Shown here one piece after another: positions 12,801 to 25,381 of a DNA stretch of 64,000 nucleotides; the first letter of the stretch is position 1; each line of letters starts with the position of its first letter. The DNA is from an uncultured Rhodobiaceae bacterium (GTDB lineage Bacteria; Pseudomonadota; Alphaproteobacteria; Rhizobiales; TMED25), in NCBI GenBank assembly GCA_913045225.1, contig CAJWPC010000001.1, forward strand, positions 223,594 to 287,593, given 5' to 3'. Both the position numbers and the translations under genes were made by a program. The notes under the pieces were generated by a model. It did no database searches, was not told the origin of the DNA, and saw only the letters and a program-made list of their open reading frames with translations.

Positions 12801-14074
12801 AGAGATCTCAAAATAAAGTGCCTTACGGAGCACAGTTATTTGTGAAAGATGGAGAAATTGTGAAAAGAGGTCAAAGAATTGCTTCGTGGGATCCATACAC
12901 AAGACCAATATTAGCGGATGTATCTGGTAAGGTAGATTTTGAAGACTTAGTTGATGGAATATCTATTGATGAAAGGATGGACGAGTCAACAGGTATTTCA
13001 CAAAGAGTAGTAATAGATTGGAGGGGCTCAGCTCGTGGAAATGATCTACAGCCCTCTGTGCTTTTGACGCAATCAAAGTCGAAAGCAAAGTCAGAGACAA
13101 AAAAGTTTACTTTACCTGTAAATGCCATTTTGTCTGTTGAAAAAAACAATACTGTCTCTGCTGGTGATGTTCTAGCAAGGGTCCCGACGGAGAGCGCCAA
13201 AACAAAAGATATTACAGGAGGTCTACCTAGAGTTGCCGAGCTTTTTGAAGCAAGAAGGCCAAAAGACCACGCAATTATCGCTGAAATTGCGGGTACTATT
13301 GAATTTGGCAATGATTTCAAGAATAAGCGTAAAATAAGAATCATCCCAGATAATGAGGCAGATCAAGTTTGTGAGTACATGGTCCCTAAAAATATCCATC
13401 TTGAGGTTCAAGATGGAGATCAAATTGAAAAGGGTGACTTTATACTCGATGGTAACCCAGCTCCTCACGACATACTTGCCATTAAAGGGGTAGAAGAACT
13501 TGCCTCCTATTTGGTAACAGAAATTCAAGATGTCTACAGACTTCAGGGCGTGACAATCAATGATAAGCATATTGAGGTTATTGTTAGTCAAATGCTTAAA
13601 AAAGTAGAAATAATAGATCCAGGTGACTCATCCCTACTCAAGGATGAGCAGATAGATAAAATTGATTTACAAGAGCTAAATGACGAGCTTGCAAGCGCGA
13701 ACAAGAAATTAATCACCTCCCGCCCAATTTTGTTAGGGATAACAAAGGCTGCACTACAGACGCGTAGCTTTATTTCTGCCGCGTCTTTTCAAGAAACAAC
13801 AAGGGTTCTCACAGAAGCTTCCATGGTCGGAAAGTCAGATTTACTGCAAGGTCTAAAAGAGAATGTAATTGTGGGTAGGTTGATCCCGGCGGGTACTGGA
13901 AGCGCAATCAGTAAGTTGCGTCAGGTGTCTACGCATCGTGATAATCTAATTATTCAAGAGAAGCAAAAAGCTGAAGAATTGGAAGATTCCTCGGATAGCC
14001 CTGAATTACCTCCAGAGGTAGCAGAAAACGCTGCTGATGAAAGGTCGACAGATGATATCCCAGTAGACGAATAA
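9839..14074 (+). CDS. rpoC: DNA-directed RNA polymerase subunit beta'
   Basis: 1411 aa; [12 protein letters not shown], zinc-binding [24 protein letters not shown]. Confidence 0.99.
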   Translation: MNQDLTNVFNPNFSQSQIFDQIKITIASPEKMLSWSFGEIKKPETINYRTFKPERDGLFCSRIFGPIKDYECLCGKYKRMKYRGVICEKCGVEVTLSKVRRDRMGHIELAAPVAHIWFLKSLPSRIGLLLDMKLKDLERVLYFENFIVIEPGLTPLKELQLLTEDELLAYKDEYGDDSFTVGIGAEAIRDLLIGLDLEKLAESLRVEIDESTSELKPIKLAKRLKVVEAFLSSGNKPEWMIMTIVPVIPPELRPLVPLDGGRFATSDLNDLYRRVINRNNRLKRLIELKAPEIIIRNEKRMLQESVDALYDNGRRGRVITGANKRPLKSLADMLKGKQGRFRQNLLGKRVDYSGRSVIVTGPTLKLHQCGLPKRMALELFKPFIYSKLEAKGLSTTVKQAKRLVEKERPEVWDILDEVIREHPVLLNRAPTLHRLGIQAFEPTLVEGKAIQLHPLVCSAFNADFDGDQMAVHVPLSLEAQLEARVLMMSTNNILHPADGSPIIVPSQDMVLGLYYLSLVKDNEPGEGMVFGNMNEVHYALQSGITTLHAKIKGRFTTKDEDGNVIKETHETTPGRLLMGELLPKYHSINFSLCNKVMTKKDISRMIDEVYRHSGQKDTVIFCDKIMALGFHHGCKAGISFGKDDMVIPETKSNLIDETNVLVKEYENQYNDGLITQGEKYNKVVDAWAKCTDKVADEMMSKIQVIEVEENSDKQKDQNSIYMMAHSGARGSPAQMKQLAGMRGLMAKPSGEIIETPITSNFKEGLSVLEYFNSTHGARKGLADTALKTANSGYLTRRLVDVAQDCIILERDCGTDNGITLRSVMDGGEIIVPISDRLLGRYLAEDIKDPSTGKVLFDKDNMIDEALSKEIEESGIDAVKVRSVLTCESKIGACGRCYGRDLARGTSVNVGEAVGVLAAQSIGEPGTQLTMRTFHIGGTAQVVDQSFIESSHDGKISIQNPSLATDSNNRVVVTGRSLLVAVLDENDSERSQNKVPYGAQLFVKDGEIVKRGQRIASWDPYTRPILADVSGKVDFEDLVDGISIDERMDESTGISQRVVIDWRGSARGNDLQPSVLLTQSKSKAKSETKKFTLPVNAILSVEKNNTVSAGDVLARVPTESAKTKDITGGLPRVAELFEARRPKDHAIIAEIAGTIEFGNDFKNKRKIRIIPDNEADQVCEYMVPKNIHLEVQDGDQIEKGDFILDGNPAPHDILAIKGVEELASYLVTEIQDVYRLQGVTINDKHIEVIVSQMLKKVEIIDPGDSSLLKDEQIDKIDLQELNDELASANKKLITSRPILLGITKAALQTRSFISAASFQETTRVLTEASMVGKSDLLQGLKENVIVGRLIPAGTGSAISKLRQVSTHRDNLIIQEKQKAEELEDSSDSPELPPEVAENAADERSTDDIPVDE

Positions 14075-14125
14075 AGAAGGTATATTTCATCCAAAAATAT
14101 TGAGTATTGATTAAGTAAATAATGC

Positions 14126-14154
14126 TTGACGATTAGCTTACGAAGAAGTATTGT
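14126..14154 (+). promoter_or_regulatory. putative sigma70-type promoter of the rpsL-rpsG-fusA unit
   Basis: TTGACG (14126-14131), 17 bp, TATTGT (14149-14154) in the rpoC-rpsL gap. Confidence 0.6.
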
Positions 14155-14162
14155 CCGAACAT

Positions 14163-14203
14163 CTAAACCAATAGGCTGTATGTTTAGGCTTAGACGCTAT
14201 TGG
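14163..14203 (+). promoter_or_regulatory. candidate rpsL 5' leader with alternative hairpins
   Basis: CCAATAG (14168-14174)/CTATTGG (14197-14203) perfect stem versus CTAAAC (14163-14168)/GTTTAG (14182-14187), mutually exclusive at 14168. Confidence 0.4.
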
Positions 14204-14248
14204 GACGCAAAACAAAAGATAGTGTAGACGAAAGGAAAACTGGTTGAT

Positions 14249-14620
14249 ATGCCAACTATTAATCAACTACTACGAAAACCACGGAAGCCGCAAATAAAGC
14301 GAAATAAAGTACCTGCTATGGAAGCTTGCCCTCAGAAAAGAGGCGTTTGCACAAGGGTATACACTACGACACCAAAAAAACCAAATTCTGCACTACGAAA
14401 AGTCGCACGGGTCAGGCTATCTAATGGATTTGAAGTCACAAGTTATATCCCTGGTGAAGGTCATAATCTGCAAGAGCATTCAGTTGTTTTAATCCGAGGA
14501 GGTAGAGTAAAAGATTTACCTGGTGTGCGCTATCACATTGTCAGGGGTGTTCTTGACACTCAAGGCGTCCAAGACCGTAAACAGCGTAGATCAAAATACG
14601 GCGCAAAGAAACCCAAATAG
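14249..14620 (+). CDS. rpsL: 30S ribosomal protein S12
   Basis: 123 aa; [29 protein letters not shown]. Confidence 0.98.
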   Translation: MPTINQLLRKPRKPQIKRNKVPAMEACPQKRGVCTRVYTTTPKKPNSALRKVARVRLSNGFEVTSYIPGEGHNLQEHSVVLIRGGRVKDLPGVRYHIVRGVLDTQGVQDRKQRRSKYGAKKPK

Positions 14621-14629
14621 GAGCAATAA

Positions 14630-15100
<471 letters not shown>

Positions 15101-15117
15101 GTAAATAGAGGTGTACG

Positions 15118-17193
15118 ATGGCAAGATCTAATCCAATTGAAGAATATAGAAATATCGGAATAATGGCACACATCGATGCCGGAAAAACAACTACTACTGA
15201 GAGAATTCTGTATTATACGGGAAAAAGTCATAAAATTGGGGAAGTGCATGATGGTGCCGCAACCATGGATTGGATGGAACAGGAGCAAGAGCGTGGTATT
15301 ACCATAACCTCAGCAGCAACTACCACCTACTGGAATGGTAAAAGAATAAATATCATTGATACGCCCGGGCACGTTGATTTCACAATTGAGGTGGAGAGGT
15401 CTCTCAGAGTGCTAGATGGCGCAATAGCGCTCCTAGACGCAAATGCTGGTGTTGAACCACAAACAGAGACGGTATGGAGGCAGGCTAATAAATATAATGT
15501 TCCAAGAATGATATTTGTAAACAAAATGGATAAAATTGGCGCAGACTTTGATAGATCCGTTGAAATGGTAAAAGAAAGGCTTGGTGCCAAGCCATTAGTA
15601 TTACAAATCCCAATAGGATCTGAGTCAAGCTTAAAAGGCGTGGTAGACTTAATTGAGATGCGAGCCATAATATGGGAAGATGAAAGTTTGGGTGCGAAGT
15701 TTAACTATGAAGATATACCAAGTGATTTACAAGATAAAGCATCGAAGTGTCGTGAAGAGATGATTGAAACAGTTGTTGAGCTTGATGAGTCGGCAATGGA
15801 AAAATATCTAGAAGGCGAAGAACTTGATATATTAACAATCAAATCACTCATCAGAAAGGGAACATGCGCAAACGAGTTTTATCCGGTATTCTGTGGATCT
15901 GCATTTAAAAATAAGGGAGTCCAGCCACTACTTGATGGCGTTCTGGATTACTTACCTTCACCGATGGACGTTGAGAGAATAAAAGGCATTGACCTAAAAA
16001 CAGAAGAAGAGATTATGGTTCAATCATCTGATAGTGAAAAAGTATCTCTATTGGCATTCAAAGTTATGAATGATCCTTTCGTGGGATCACTGACATTTTG
16101 TAGAGTATATTCGGGTAAGGTTGAAAGCGGGATGCAGCTACTAAATTCAGTAAAAGATAAAAAGGAAAGAGTTGGAAGAATGCTGCTTATGCATTCCAAT
16201 TCAAGGGAAGATATCAAAGAGGCATATGCTGGGGATATTGTAGCTTTAGCTGGTTTAAAACTCACAACAACCGGGGACACGCTATGCGATCCTTCCTACC
16301 CTGTTGTCTTAGAAAGAATGGAGTTCCCTGAGCCTGTAATCGAAATTGCAGTTGAACCAAAAACAAAAGGTGACCAAGAAAAAATGGGTGCAGCACTTGC
16401 AAGGCTTGCTCAGGAAGACCCATCTTTCCGCGTGGCGTCTGATGATGAGTCTGGTCAAACAATTATAAAAGGAATGGGAGAGCTGCACTTAGATATCCTC
16501 GTTGACAGGATGAAAAGAGAGTTCAAGGTTGACGCAAATATTGGTGCACCTCAGGTTGCTTATCGTGAGACAATCACGAAGCCTTCTGATGTAGACTATA
16601 CACACAAGAAGCAATCAGGTGGCGCAGGGCAATTTGCAAGAGTGAAAATGACAATTAGCCCAGGGGAACCGGGAACAGGCTTTGTTTTCGAAAACAAAAT
16701 AGTTGGTGGAGCAATCCCAAAAGAATATATTCCAGGTGTCGAGAAGGGAATTGCATCTGTATTAGATAATGGGGTGTTAGCTGGGTTTCCTCTGCTGGAT
16801 ATAAACGTTGTGCTCCATGATGGCGCATTTCATGATGTTGACTCATCAGTAATGGCATTTGAGATTGCAGGGCGAGCGGCTTTCCGTGAGGCTGCCCAAT
16901 CAGCAGCACCGAAACTATTGGAGCCAATCATGGATGTAGAAGTTGTAACTCCAGAAGAATATATGGGGGATGTTATTGGGGACCTTAATTCACGTCGAGG
17001 GCAAATTGCTGGCACAGAGTCAAGATCAAATGATACTGTTATAAAATCAAAAGTGCCACTTGCGAACATGTTTGGTTATGTGAGTCATTTGAGGTCTATG
17101 AGTCAGGGTCGTGCACAATTTACGATGCAGTTTGATCATTATGAGCAAGTTCCGCAGGCTGTTTCAGATCAAGTTATCGCCAAGTATGCTTAG
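15118..17193 (+). CDS. fusA: elongation factor G
   Basis: 691 aa; [24 protein letters not shown]. Confidence 0.98.
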   Translation: MARSNPIEEYRNIGIMAHIDAGKTTTTERILYYTGKSHKIGEVHDGAATMDWMEQEQERGITITSAATTTYWNGKRINIIDTPGHVDFTIEVERSLRVLDGAIALLDANAGVEPQTETVWRQANKYNVPRMIFVNKMDKIGADFDRSVEMVKERLGAKPLVLQIPIGSESSLKGVVDLIEMRAIIWEDESLGAKFNYEDIPSDLQDKASKCREEMIETVVELDESAMEKYLEGEELDILTIKSLIRKGTCANEFYPVFCGSAFKNKGVQPLLDGVLDYLPSPMDVERIKGIDLKTEEEIMVQSSDSEKVSLLAFKVMNDPFVGSLTFCRVYSGKVESGMQLLNSVKDKKERVGRMLLMHSNSREDIKEAYAGDIVALAGLKLTTTGDTLCDPSYPVVLERMEFPEPVIEIAVEPKTKGDQEKMGAALARLAQEDPSFRVASDDESGQTIIKGMGELHLDILVDRMKREFKVDANIGAPQVAYRETITKPSDVDYTHKKQSGGAGQFARVKMTISPGEPGTGFVFENKIVGGAIPKEYIPGVEKGIASVLDNGVLAGFPLLDINVVLHDGAFHDVDSSVMAFEIAGRAAFREAAQSAAPKLLEPIMDVEVVTPEEYMGDVIGDLNSRRGQIAGTESRSNDTVIKSKVPLANMFGYVSHLRSMSQGRAQFTMQFDHYEQVPQAVSDQVIAKYA

Positions 17194-17210
17194 AAAAAGA
17201 TAGGAAAATA

Positions 17211-17519
17211 ATGCAAGGTCAAAATATAAGAATAAGGTTGAAGGCATACGATCACAGATTGTTGGACACATCAACAACTGAAATTGTAAATACAGCCAAA
17301 AGAACGGGAGCAAATGTTCGTGGTCCGATACCTTTGCCTCGTCGTATTGAAAAATTTACTGTTTTGCGTGGTCCTCATATTGACAAGAAAAGTCGCGAGC
17401 AATTTGAAATCAGAACATACAAAAGGCTTCTTGATATTGTAGATCCTACGCCTCAAACTGTAGATGCTCTTATGAAACTAGATCTATCCGCGGGCGTAGA
17501 TGTGGAAATAAAATTATAG
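17211..17519 (+). CDS. rpsJ: 30S ribosomal protein S10
   Basis: 102 aa; [16 protein letters not shown]...GPIPLP. Confidence 0.98.
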   Translation: MQGQNIRIRLKAYDHRLLDTSTTEIVNTAKRTGANVRGPIPLPRRIEKFTVLRGPHIDKKSREQFEIRTYKRLLDIVDPTPQTVDALMKLDLSAGVDVEIKL

Positions 17520-17532
17520 GTAGAAGAAATTT

Positions 17533-18498
17533 ATGAGAGTTGGTTTAATAGCAGAAAAAGTTGGAATGATGAGGGTCTTTACAGAAAAAGGTCAACACAT
17601 ACCTGTGACTGTTTTATCACTCGCTGGTTGTCAGGTTGTTTCTCATAAAACAATTGAGAATGATGGTTATGCTGCCATCCAAATAGGTGCTGGCGTCCCA
17701 AAGGTTAAAAACATCACAAAGCCAATGCGAGGTCACTTTGCCAAAAATAAGGTAGAACCAAAATCAAAATTAGTGGAATTTAGAATTGATGAAGGTAACT
17801 TCATCCAGATTGGACTCCAGATGAAGCCAGATCACTTTGTTCCCGGTCAGAAAGTCGATGTAACTGGAACTAGTATTGGTAAAGGCTTTGCTGGGGCAAT
17901 GAAAAGGCATAACTTCTCTGGATTAAGGGCTTCGCATGGAGTTTCGATAAGTCACCGTAGTCACGGATCAACGGGACAATGTCAAGATCCAGGAAAGGTA
18001 TTTAAAGGAAAGAAAATGGCAGGACATATGGGTGCTGCAAAAGTCACAGTTCAAAACCTTTCAATTTATTCAGTTGATAATGAAAGAGGGCTTATTTTTA
18101 TACATGGTGCCGTTCCTGGACACAAGGGTGGCTGGGTCACGATACGTGATGCAATTAAAATCAAGTCAAATATTGAATTACCAACACCGGGTAGCTTCAT
18201 AGACCCCAATGCACCAAAGCAGGAAAGTACGCCGAAAGAGGCAACTGATGATTTAACGACGCAAGATCATTCAGTCCAAGAGGAGAGTACTGAACCATCT
18301 AATCAAGAGTTGGTCGATAATGATACCCCTGATAATAAAATGGAAGAAAATACCAGTGAAGTTTCAGAAGAAAATGAAGCAAATCAGGTGCCAGCTGTAG
18401 AGGTAGAAGCGGCCAATACCGACGAAGTTGCTCCTGAAGATGAAGAAAATAGTGATGAGCTAGATATAAAAAAAGATGATAATGGTGATAGCAAATGA
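17533..18498 (+). CDS. rplC: 50S ribosomal protein L3 with acidic C-terminal extension
   Basis: 321 aa; L3 core [17 protein letters not shown]...[27 protein letters not shown], then ~100 aa Glu/Asp-rich tail. Confidence 0.97.
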   Translation: MRVGLIAEKVGMMRVFTEKGQHIPVTVLSLAGCQVVSHKTIENDGYAAIQIGAGVPKVKNITKPMRGHFAKNKVEPKSKLVEFRIDEGNFIQIGLQMKPDHFVPGQKVDVTGTSIGKGFAGAMKRHNFSGLRASHGVSISHRSHGSTGQCQDPGKVFKGKKMAGHMGAAKVTVQNLSIYSVDNERGLIFIHGAVPGHKGGWVTIRDAIKIKSNIELPTPGSFIDPNAPKQESTPKEATDDLTTQDHSVQEESTEPSNQELVDNDTPDNKMEENTSEVSEENEANQVPAVEVEAANTDEVAPEDEENSDELDIKKDDNGDSK

Positions 18499-19118
18499 AG
18501 ATTAACGTAATTGACATTTCATCAAAAGCATCGGGGACAACAAATCTGAGTGATGCTATATTTGGGCTGGAGCCGCGGAAAGATATCCTTCATAGAACTG
18601 TAGTCTATCAGCTTGCAAAGAAACGTGCCGGAACACACAAGGTAAAAAATAGAGCAGAAATAACTGCTACAACAAAAAAAATGTATAAGCAAAAAGGAAC
18701 GGGAAGTGCAAGACACGGGTCAAAAAAAGTACCACAATTTAGAGGTGGGGGGCGTGCTTTTGGGCCTCATCCAAGAGACCACTCAATAAAATTAACGAAA
18801 AAGTTTAGAAAATTAGCTCTTAGACATGCACTATCTTCAAAACTTAAAGATGGTAATATCGTTATTCTAAGTGAAGCAAAGCTCAGCAAGCCAAAAACAT
18901 CGTTACTTGTAAAAAATTTACAAAAATTGGCTGTTGACTCAGCTCTCTTTATAGATGCTAAGGAGTTTGATAAAAATTTTGAATTGGCAACGATGAATAT
19001 CCCAAATATCGATATTCTTCCAGTTCAGGGTATCAATGTATATGACATGCTAAAAAGAGATAAGCTTTTCATAACAAAGGCAGCCCTCAAAGAGATAGAA
19101 GGTCGGTTAAATGAATAA
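18495..19118 (+). CDS. rplD: 50S ribosomal protein L4
   Basis: 207 aa; [32 protein letters not shown]. Confidence 0.97.
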   Translation: MKINVIDISSKASGTTNLSDAIFGLEPRKDILHRTVVYQLAKKRAGTHKVKNRAEITATTKKMYKQKGTGSARHGSKKVPQFRGGGRAFGPHPRDHSIKLTKKFRKLALRHALSSKLKDGNIVILSEAKLSKPKTSLLVKNLQKLAVDSALFIDAKEFDKNFELATMNIPNIDILPVQGINVYDMLKRDKLFITKAALKEIEGRLNE

Positions 19119-19410
19119 TATTGATTTATATGACGTTATAAGAAATCCGGTTATCACAGAGAAGGCGACTTTAATATCGGAGAATGGTCAAGTAATCTTC
19201 GATGTCTCAAAGGGTGCCACCAAAGCGCAAATAAAAGAGGCAATCGAAACGCTTTTCAAAGTAAAGGTCAAGTCTGTGAATACCTTGATAAGAAAAGGGA
19301 AAGTCAAGAGATTTAGGGGAAGATTAGGAAAAAGATCGGATATTAAAAAAGCGATAGTATCTCTTGAAGATGGTCAAAATATTGACTTTACAACAGGTTT
19401 AAGTGGATAG
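19111..19410 (+). CDS. rplW: 50S ribosomal protein L23
   Basis: 99 aa; [16 protein letters not shown]. Confidence 0.97.
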   Translation: MNNIDLYDVIRNPVITEKATLISENGQVIFDVSKGATKAQIKEAIETLFKVKVKSVNTLIRKGKVKRFRGRLGKRSDIKKAIVSLEDGQNIDFTTGLSG

Positions 19411-19416
19411 AAAGAC

Positions 19417-20253
19417 ATGGCATTAAAATCATACAAACCCAATACACCAGGACAACGCGGACTCGTATTAGTATCACGTGATAGCCTTTGGTCAGGTAAG
19501 CCTGAGAAAACATTGACTGTCGGTCTATCAAAATCTGGAGGTCGAAATAATAAAGGAAGAGTAACTGCAAGAAGGCGTGGCGGAGGCCATAAGCGCTTAT
19601 ATAGGATGATTGATTTCAAGAGAAACCATTTTGAGATACCGGCAAAAGTTGAAAGAATTGAATATGATCCAAATAGATCAGCGTTCATTGCCCTTTTATT
19701 GTATGATGATGGAAAAAAATCATATATTCTTGCGCCCCAAAGATTGGCGGTTGGAGATACAGTTGTTTCTAGTGCCAAAGCTGATATTAAGCCGGGTAAC
19801 GCATTACCTCTTGCTAATATCCCTGTTGGTACGATAATACACAATGTCGAGCTCAAACCCGGAAAAGGCGGACAAATTGCAAGATCTGCGGGGACATACG
19901 TACAGTTAGTTGGTAGGGACCAATCATACTCAATACTAAGATTAAACTCCGGTGAACAGCGTATGACTCGCTCTGAATGCATGGCCACAATCGGAGCCGT
20001 ATCAAATCCTGATAATAAAAATATTAAATTGGCGAAAGCAGGAAGATCACGTTGGCTCGGTAGACGACCATCGGTTAGAGGTGTGGCAATGAATCCAATA
20101 GATCATCCGCACGGTGGAGGTGAAGGCAAAACATCAGGTGGTAGGCACCCAGTTACACCTTGGGGTAAGCCAACGAAGGGTAAGAAAACAAGAACAAATA
20201 AGACAACTGATAGACTGATTCTCAGAAGCAGGCATTTGAAAAAGAAAAGGTAA
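19417..20253 (+). CDS. rplB: 50S ribosomal protein L2
   Basis: 278 aa; [31 protein letters not shown]. Confidence 0.98.
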   Translation: MALKSYKPNTPGQRGLVLVSRDSLWSGKPEKTLTVGLSKSGGRNNKGRVTARRRGGGHKRLYRMIDFKRNHFEIPAKVERIEYDPNRSAFIALLLYDDGKKSYILAPQRLAVGDTVVSSAKADIKPGNALPLANIPVGTIIHNVELKPGKGGQIARSAGTYVQLVGRDQSYSILRLNSGEQRMTRSECMATIGAVSNPDNKNIKLAKAGRSRWLGRRPSVRGVAMNPIDHPHGGGEGKTSGGRHPVTPWGKPTKGKKTRTNKTTDRLILRSRHLKKKR

Positions 20254-20260
20254 TTTATAG

Positions 20261-20539
20261 ATGGCGCGTTCAGTATGGAAAGGACCCTTTGTTGATGGGT
20301 ATTTGCTTAAGAAAGCAGAAACAGCAAGAGCATCAGGAAGAAATGATGTTATTAAGATCTGGTCAAGAAGATCAACGATACTTCCGCAATTTGTAGGTTT
20401 AACATTTGGTGTTCACAATGGGCAAAAGCATATACCAGTTCTTGTAACAGAGGAAATGGTGGGACGTAAATTTGGCGAATTTTCGCCAACTAGGACATAC
20501 TATGGTCATCTAGCCGATAAGAAAGCGAAAAGGAAGTAA
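20261..20539 (+). CDS. rpsS: 30S ribosomal protein S19
   Basis: 92 aa; [18 protein letters not shown]. Confidence 0.98.
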   Translation: MARSVWKGPFVDGYLLKKAETARASGRNDVIKIWSRRSTILPQFVGLTFGVHNGQKHIPVLVTEEMVGRKFGEFSPTRTYYGHLADKKAKRK

Positions 20540-20541
20540 TT

Positions 20542-20913
20542 ATGGCAGCGAAATTACAAGATGGAATGGCTTTGGCGACAACTAAAAATCTCAAAATTAG
20601 CATGCAGAAACTTAACTTGGTTGCTGCGATGATAAGAGGCAAAAAAGTAGAGAAAGCCATGAATGATCTTCAATTTTCAAGGAAGAGAATTGCTCAGGAT
20701 GTACTAAAGACCCTAAAGTCGGCCGTTGCAAATGCCGAAAATAACCATAATCTTGATATTGATGAATTGTACGTAAATGAGGCATATGTTGGAAAAAACC
20801 TTGTACTAAAGAGATGGAAAGCAAGGGCGCGAGGTCGTGTTGGTCGAATTAAAAAACCATTTAGTCAAATAACCGTTGTTGTAAAACAGCAAGAAAATGA
20901 GGAAAGCAAATAA
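20542..20913 (+). CDS. rplV: 50S ribosomal protein L22
   Basis: 123 aa; conserved C-terminal [24 protein letters not shown]. Confidence 0.97.
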   Translation: MAAKLQDGMALATTKNLKISMQKLNLVAAMIRGKKVEKAMNDLQFSRKRIAQDVLKTLKSAVANAENNHNLDIDELYVNEAYVGKNLVLKRWKARARGRVGRIKKPFSQITVVVKQQENEESK

Positions 20914-21611
20914 TGGGACAGAAGGTTTCACCAGTAGCTTTAAGGCTTGGAATAAATAGGACTTGGGACTCTCGTTGGTATGCTGAGAAAAACGAATATC
21001 CGAAACTATTAATGGAAGATCGTAAGATTAGAGCGCTAGTTAATAGTCTTAAATCAACAGCAGCAATATCAAAAATTGTTATTGAGCGCCCGCATAAGAA
21101 GTGTAATGTCACTATATATTCTGCAAGACCTGGTATACTAATTGGTAAAAAGGGATCAGATATTGAGCTAATAAAAACTAAAATCCAAAAAATTACAAAT
21201 ACCGAAGTTTCAATAAATATTCTTGAAGTTAAAAAGCCTGAAATTGATGCTACATTGGTGGCAGAGTCTATTGCGCAACAACTTGAGAGGCGTGTAGCGT
21301 TCAGAAGAGCAATGAAAAGGGCTGTCCAAACCGCTCTGAGAATGGGTGCCGGGGGGATAAGGATAAATTGTGGTGGAAGGCTCGGTGGGGCTGAAATAGC
21401 AAGAACTGAGTGGTATAGAGAAGGGCGTGTTCCACTTCACACACTCAGGGCAAATGTTGATTATGGAGTCGCAACAGCACAGACAACCTATGGCGCTATC
21501 GGGATAAAAGTCTGGATTTTTAAAGGTGAAATACTAGAACACGACCCAATGGCCCAAGAAAAAAGCATCACTGGTTCGCAAGATCAATCAAGAAATCAAA
21601 GACCAGAATAA
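20913..21611 (+). CDS. rpsC: 30S ribosomal protein S3
   Basis: 232 aa; [24 protein letters not shown]. Confidence 0.98.
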   Translation: MGQKVSPVALRLGINRTWDSRWYAEKNEYPKLLMEDRKIRALVNSLKSTAAISKIVIERPHKKCNVTIYSARPGILIGKKGSDIELIKTKIQKITNTEVSINILEVKKPEIDATLVAESIAQQLERRVAFRRAMKRAVQTALRMGAGGIRINCGGRLGGAEIARTEWYREGRVPLHTLRANVDYGVATAQTTYGAIGIKVWIFKGEILEHDPMAQEKSITGSQDQSRNQRPE

Positions 21612-21623
21612 GGGATAACACTC

Positions 21624-22043
21624 ATGTTACAACCAAAAAAGACTAAATTTAGAAAAATGCATAAAGGCAGGATTAGCGGTAACGCTAAAGGAGGATTTGC
21701 ATTGAATTTTGGTTCGTATGGTCTTAAATCTCTCGAGCCTTCTAGGGTAACGGCAAGGCAAATTGAGGCTGCGAGAAGGGCAATGACGAGACACATGAAA
21801 AGAGCTGGAAGAGTTTGGATAAGGATTTTTCCTGATGTTCCTGTATCCAAAAAACCCACTGAAGTTAGAATGGGTAAGGGTAAAGGTTCTGTAGAATTTT
21901 GGGCAGCAAAAGTAAAGCCAGGAAGAATGATGTTTGAAATTGATGGCGTACCACTTGATGTTGCAAGAGAAGCATTATCACTTGCCGCTGCAAAGCTACC
22001 GGTCAAGTGTAAGTTTGTTTCTAGATTAGGCGATACAAATTAG
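21624..22043 (+). CDS. rplP: 50S ribosomal protein L16
   Basis: 139 aa; [16 protein letters not shown]. Confidence 0.98.
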   Translation: MLQPKKTKFRKMHKGRISGNAKGGFALNFGSYGLKSLEPSRVTARQIEAARRAMTRHMKRAGRVWIRIFPDVPVSKKPTEVRMGKGKGSVEFWAAKVKPGRMMFEIDGVPLDVAREALSLAAAKLPVKCKFVSRLGDTN

Positions 22044-22054
22044 GAATGTAAGCA

Positions 22055-22258
22055 ATGAAAACAATTGAAATTAGAGAGTTATCAGCAGATCAAATTAGTG
22101 ACGAACTAATTAAATACAAGAGAGAGCAACTCAACCTTCGCTTTCAAAGATCTAGTGGTCAACTTGATAATACTGCAAGAGTTAAAGAGGTAAGAAGAAC
22201 AATTGCCAAACTTAAAACAATTCAAAATGAAAAAAATAAATTACAGGAGAAGAAATAA
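22055..22258 (+). CDS. rpmC: 50S ribosomal protein L29
   Basis: 67 aa; L29-like and between rplP and rpsQ. Confidence 0.95.
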   Translation: MKTIEIRELSADQISDELIKYKREQLNLRFQRSSGQLDNTARVKEVRRTIAKLKTIQNEKNKLQEKK

Positions 22259-22482
22259 TGCCAAAGAGAATACTCTCAGGTGTTGTAGAAAATAATAGCC
22301 AAGATAAGACAGTTGTTGTGCGTGTTGAACGTCGATTTATTGATCCCTTATTGAAGAAAACTGTAAGAAGGTCAAAAAAATATCATGCTCATGATGAGGA
22401 AAATAAACATAACATAGGTGATGAGGTTCGGATTCAAGAATCAAAGCCATATTCAAAGTTAAAAAAATGGATAGTCATATAG
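22258..22482 (+). CDS. rpsQ: 30S ribosomal protein S17
   Basis: 74 aa; [27 protein letters not shown]. Confidence 0.96.
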   Translation: MPKRILSGVVENNSQDKTVVVRVERRFIDPLLKKTVRRSKKYHAHDEENKHNIGDEVRIQESKPYSKLKKWIVI

Positions 22483-22504
22483 AAATCAGAAGGAATAGAA
22501 ACCA

Positions 22505-22873
22505 ATGATACAGATGCAATCAAATCTTAGCGTGGCTGATAACTCTGGCGCAAAAAGGGTGCAGTGTATCAAAGTCTTGGGTGGATCAAAAAGAAAAACG
22601 GCACACATTGGTGATACAATCGTGGTAACTGTCAAAGAAGCTATACCTCGTGGGAGAGTTAAAAAGGGGGACGTCTTAAAGGCTGTTATTGTAAGGACGG
22701 CCAAAGGAATATTAAGAAATGACGGTACTGCAATAAGATTCGATGGTAACGCGGCTGTATTAATAAATAACCAAGGCGAGCCAATTGGAACTAGAATATT
22801 TGGGCCGATAACTCGTGAGCTTAGAGCAAAAAATCATATGAAGATAATTTCATTAGCACCGGAGGTACTATAG
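22505..22873 (+). CDS. rplN: 50S ribosomal protein L14
   Basis: 122 aa; [28 protein letters not shown]. Confidence 0.98.
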   Translation: MIQMQSNLSVADNSGAKRVQCIKVLGGSKRKTAHIGDTIVVTVKEAIPRGRVKKGDVLKAVIVRTAKGILRNDGTAIRFDGNAAVLINNQGEPIGTRIFGPITRELRAKNHMKIISLAPEVL

Positions 22874-23194
22874 ATGGCGGCAAAGATTAGGAAAGGTGAC
22901 AGCGTTATAGTATTAACGGGAAAAGATAAGGGTAAGACTGGGACTGTTTTAACTGTATTTCCTGATGAAAATAAGCTAATTGTGCAAGGGGTGAGTATTA
23001 AGAAAAAACATCAAAAACAAACACAAACGCAACAGGCTGGCATAATAGAAAAAGAAGGTAAAATACACATCTCAAACGTTGCTATTCTTGAGCCGAGTCA
23101 ATCTAAAAAATCAAAAATTGGTTTCAAATTTTTGAAAGATGGTAAGAAAGTAAGATTTTACAAAAGTAATAGTGAGGTCATAGATGACAAATAG
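22874..23194 (+). CDS. rplX: 50S ribosomal protein L24
   Basis: 106 aa; [23 protein letters not shown]. Confidence 0.97.
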   Translation: MAAKIRKGDSVIVLTGKDKGKTGTVLTVFPDENKLIVQGVSIKKKHQKQTQTQQAGIIEKEGKIHISNVAILEPSQSKKSKIGFKFLKDGKKVRFYKSNSEVIDDK

Positions 23195-23738
23195 TTATAT
23201 CCCTCGAATGAGAACACATTATCAAGATGTAGTAATTAAGAATCTAAATGAACGATTCAACTACACAAATGCAATGCAGGTACCAAAGCTTGATAAAATA
23301 GTCATAAACATGGGCCTGGGTGACGCTGTTTCTGACTCAAAAAAAGCTGATATTGCAATTGATGCGTTGGGTTTAATTGCCGGCCAAAAGCCAGTATTTA
23401 CCAAAGCAAAAAAATCCATTGCTAATTTTAAGCTTCGTGAGGGCATGGTTATTGGTACAAAGGTTACGCTTCGTAAATCACGAATGTATGAATTTATTGA
23501 TCGACTAATTACTATTGCGTTGCCTCGCGTTAGAGATTTTCGAGGAATTAGCTCAAAGAGTTTTGATGGTAATGGAAACTACGCAATGGGAATTAAAGAG
23601 CATATAGTGTTTCCTGAAATTAATTATGACAAAGTCGATGTCATTAGAGGGATGGATATCATAATTTGTACAACAGCAAATTCAGATGAAGAGGCAAAAG
23701 TTCTACTTGAAGGGTTTAACTTTCCCTTCAGGAATTAA
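23184..23738 (+). CDS. rplE: 50S ribosomal protein L5
   Basis: 184 aa; [15 protein letters not shown]. Confidence 0.97.
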   Translation: MTNSYIPRMRTHYQDVVIKNLNERFNYTNAMQVPKLDKIVINMGLGDAVSDSKKADIAIDALGLIAGQKPVFTKAKKSIANFKLREGMVIGTKVTLRKSRMYEFIDRLITIALPRVRDFRGISSKSFDGNGNYAMGIKEHIVFPEINYDKVDVIRGMDIIICTTANSDEEAKVLLEGFNFPFRN

Positions 23739-23752
23739 TAATAGGAGTCTAA

Positions 23753-24058
23753 ATGTCAAAAGTCAGTATAACAGAGCGAAATAATAAAAGATGGAAAATG
23801 AATAAAAAGTTTTCATCAAAAAGAAATAAACTAAAGGACTTAACAAAAAATAAAGCCTTAACAATGGAAGAGAGATTTCAAGCTACAGTTAAACTTGCAA
23901 AGCTACCAAGAAATTCAGCCTCCATTAGATATAGAAATAGATGCGCAATAACTGGAAGACCCAGAGGTTACTACAGAAAACTTGGTGTATCAAGAATTGC
24001 AGTAAGAGATTTGACAGCGGAAAGTCAAATACCGGGTATGATTAAATCAAGTTGGTGA
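23753..24058 (+). CDS. rpsN: 30S ribosomal protein S14
   Basis: 101 aa; RNRCAITGRPRGYYRKLGVSRIAVRDL. Confidence 0.97.
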   Translation: MSKVSITERNNKRWKMNKKFSSKRNKLKDLTKNKALTMEERFQATVKLAKLPRNSASIRYRNRCAITGRPRGYYRKLGVSRIAVRDLTAESQIPGMIKSSW

Positions 24059-24067
24059 GGTGTTAAA

Positions 24068-24463
24068 ATGATGACAGATCCACTAGCAGATATGCTAACA
24101 AGAATAAGGAATGCTCTATTAAGGGGTAAGCCTACTGTAATAACTCCCGCTTCAAAATTGAGGGAAAACGTCTTATCAGTTTTGCAAGATGAAGGATATA
24201 TTCGTGGCTTCATGAAATTAGAAATCGAAGGTGAATTCCCAATGTTTGAAATTGAATTGAAGTATCATGAAGGTGACCCGGTAATAAAGAAACTAGAGAG
24301 GGTATCAAAGCCTGGAAGAAGAGTGTATTCCTCTGTATCAGAATTACCACGCGTTTTTAATGGGCTGGGTGTTTCAATTCTATCTACTTCAAAAGGCGTA
24401 ATGTCAGATGTTAATGCACGTGAAGCAAATGTTGGAGGGGAAATACTCTGTAAAGTATTTTAA
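24068..24463 (+). CDS. rpsH: 30S ribosomal protein S8
   Basis: 131 aa; [31 protein letters not shown]. Confidence 0.97.
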   Translation: MMTDPLADMLTRIRNALLRGKPTVITPASKLRENVLSVLQDEGYIRGFMKLEIEGEFPMFEIELKYHEGDPVIKKLERVSKPGRRVYSSVSELPRVFNGLGVSILSTSKGVMSDVNAREANVGGEILCKVF

Positions 24464-24474
24464 TTAGGTAAAGT

Positions 24475-25008
24475 ATGTCAAGAATTGGAAAAAAATCAAT
24501 CAATATACCAGATAATGTGAAAGCAAGTATTGCTGATGGAGTTATAACGGTTACCGGTCCAAAGGGTGAGTTATCTGCGGAATTATCAGAAGATATTTTG
24601 GTGGAAATTAGTGATACTGAAATAAGTGTTATGCCCAAGAATCTTGAAAAGAAAGCAAGGTCATTTTGGGGCCTGTCAAGAACCATAGTAAGTAATTTAG
24701 TTGCAGGCGTATCTGAGGGATTCTCGAAAACTCTCGAAATCCAAGGTGTTGGTTATCGGGCACAAATGCAGGGTAATGTACTACAGCTTGCGCTTGGGTT
24801 TAGCCATGAGGTAAAATATGATGTACCCGAAGGGATAGATATAAAATGTTTAAAGCCAACCGAGATACAGATTGATGGTATAGACAAGCAGAAGGTTGGT
24901 CAGGCTGCAGCTGAAATTCGAAGGTTTAGGCCTCCAGAGCCTTATAAAGGTAAGGGTATTAGATACAAAGATGAGTATGTATTCAGAAAAGAAGGAAAGA
25001 AAAAGTAG
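24475..25008 (+). CDS. rplF: 50S ribosomal protein L6
   Basis: 177 aa; MSRIGKKSINIPDNV, PEPYKGKGIRYKDE. Confidence 0.97.
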   Translation: MSRIGKKSINIPDNVKASIADGVITVTGPKGELSAELSEDILVEISDTEISVMPKNLEKKARSFWGLSRTIVSNLVAGVSEGFSKTLEIQGVGYRAQMQGNVLQLALGFSHEVKYDVPEGIDIKCLKPTEIQIDGIDKQKVGQAAAEIRRFRPPEPYKGKGIRYKDEYVFRKEGKKK

Positions 25009-25016
25009 AGTAAAGA

Positions 25017-25370
25017 ATGACCGATATGAATAGTAAAATTAAAAGGAAGTTGAGAGTCCGTAGGGCTCTAAAGAAAAATAAAGACCAAAGACCGAGGCTA
25101 AGTGTTTTCAGGTCATCAAAGAATATTTATGCTCAAATTATCAATGATATCGAAGGCAAAACTTTGGCTTCTGCATCAACTCTAGAAAAAGATCAAAAAA
25201 AATTTAGCGGATCAGATATTAAAGCTGCGGAGAAAATTGGTCAGTTAATTGCTGAACGGGCTAAAAAAGTTGGTATCGATAAGGTTATTTTTGATAGAAG
25301 CGGCTATTTATATCATGGCAGAGTGAAAGCGCTTGCTGAGAAAGCAAGAGAAAATGGATTACAATTTTAA
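25017..25370 (+). CDS. rplR: 50S ribosomal protein L18
   Basis: 117 aa; [20 protein letters not shown]. Confidence 0.97.
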   Translation: MTDMNSKIKRKLRVRRALKKNKDQRPRLSVFRSSKNIYAQIINDIEGKTLASASTLEKDQKKFSGSDIKAAEKIGQLIAERAKKVGIDKVIFDRSGYLYHGRVKALAEKARENGLQF

Positions 25371-25381
25371 GGAATCAGGAT

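Noticed and set aside
12871-13591. Antisense ORFs of 157 and 122 aa in rpoC
   Set aside because: Overlap conserved rpoC coding sequence and each other; no recognisable motifs
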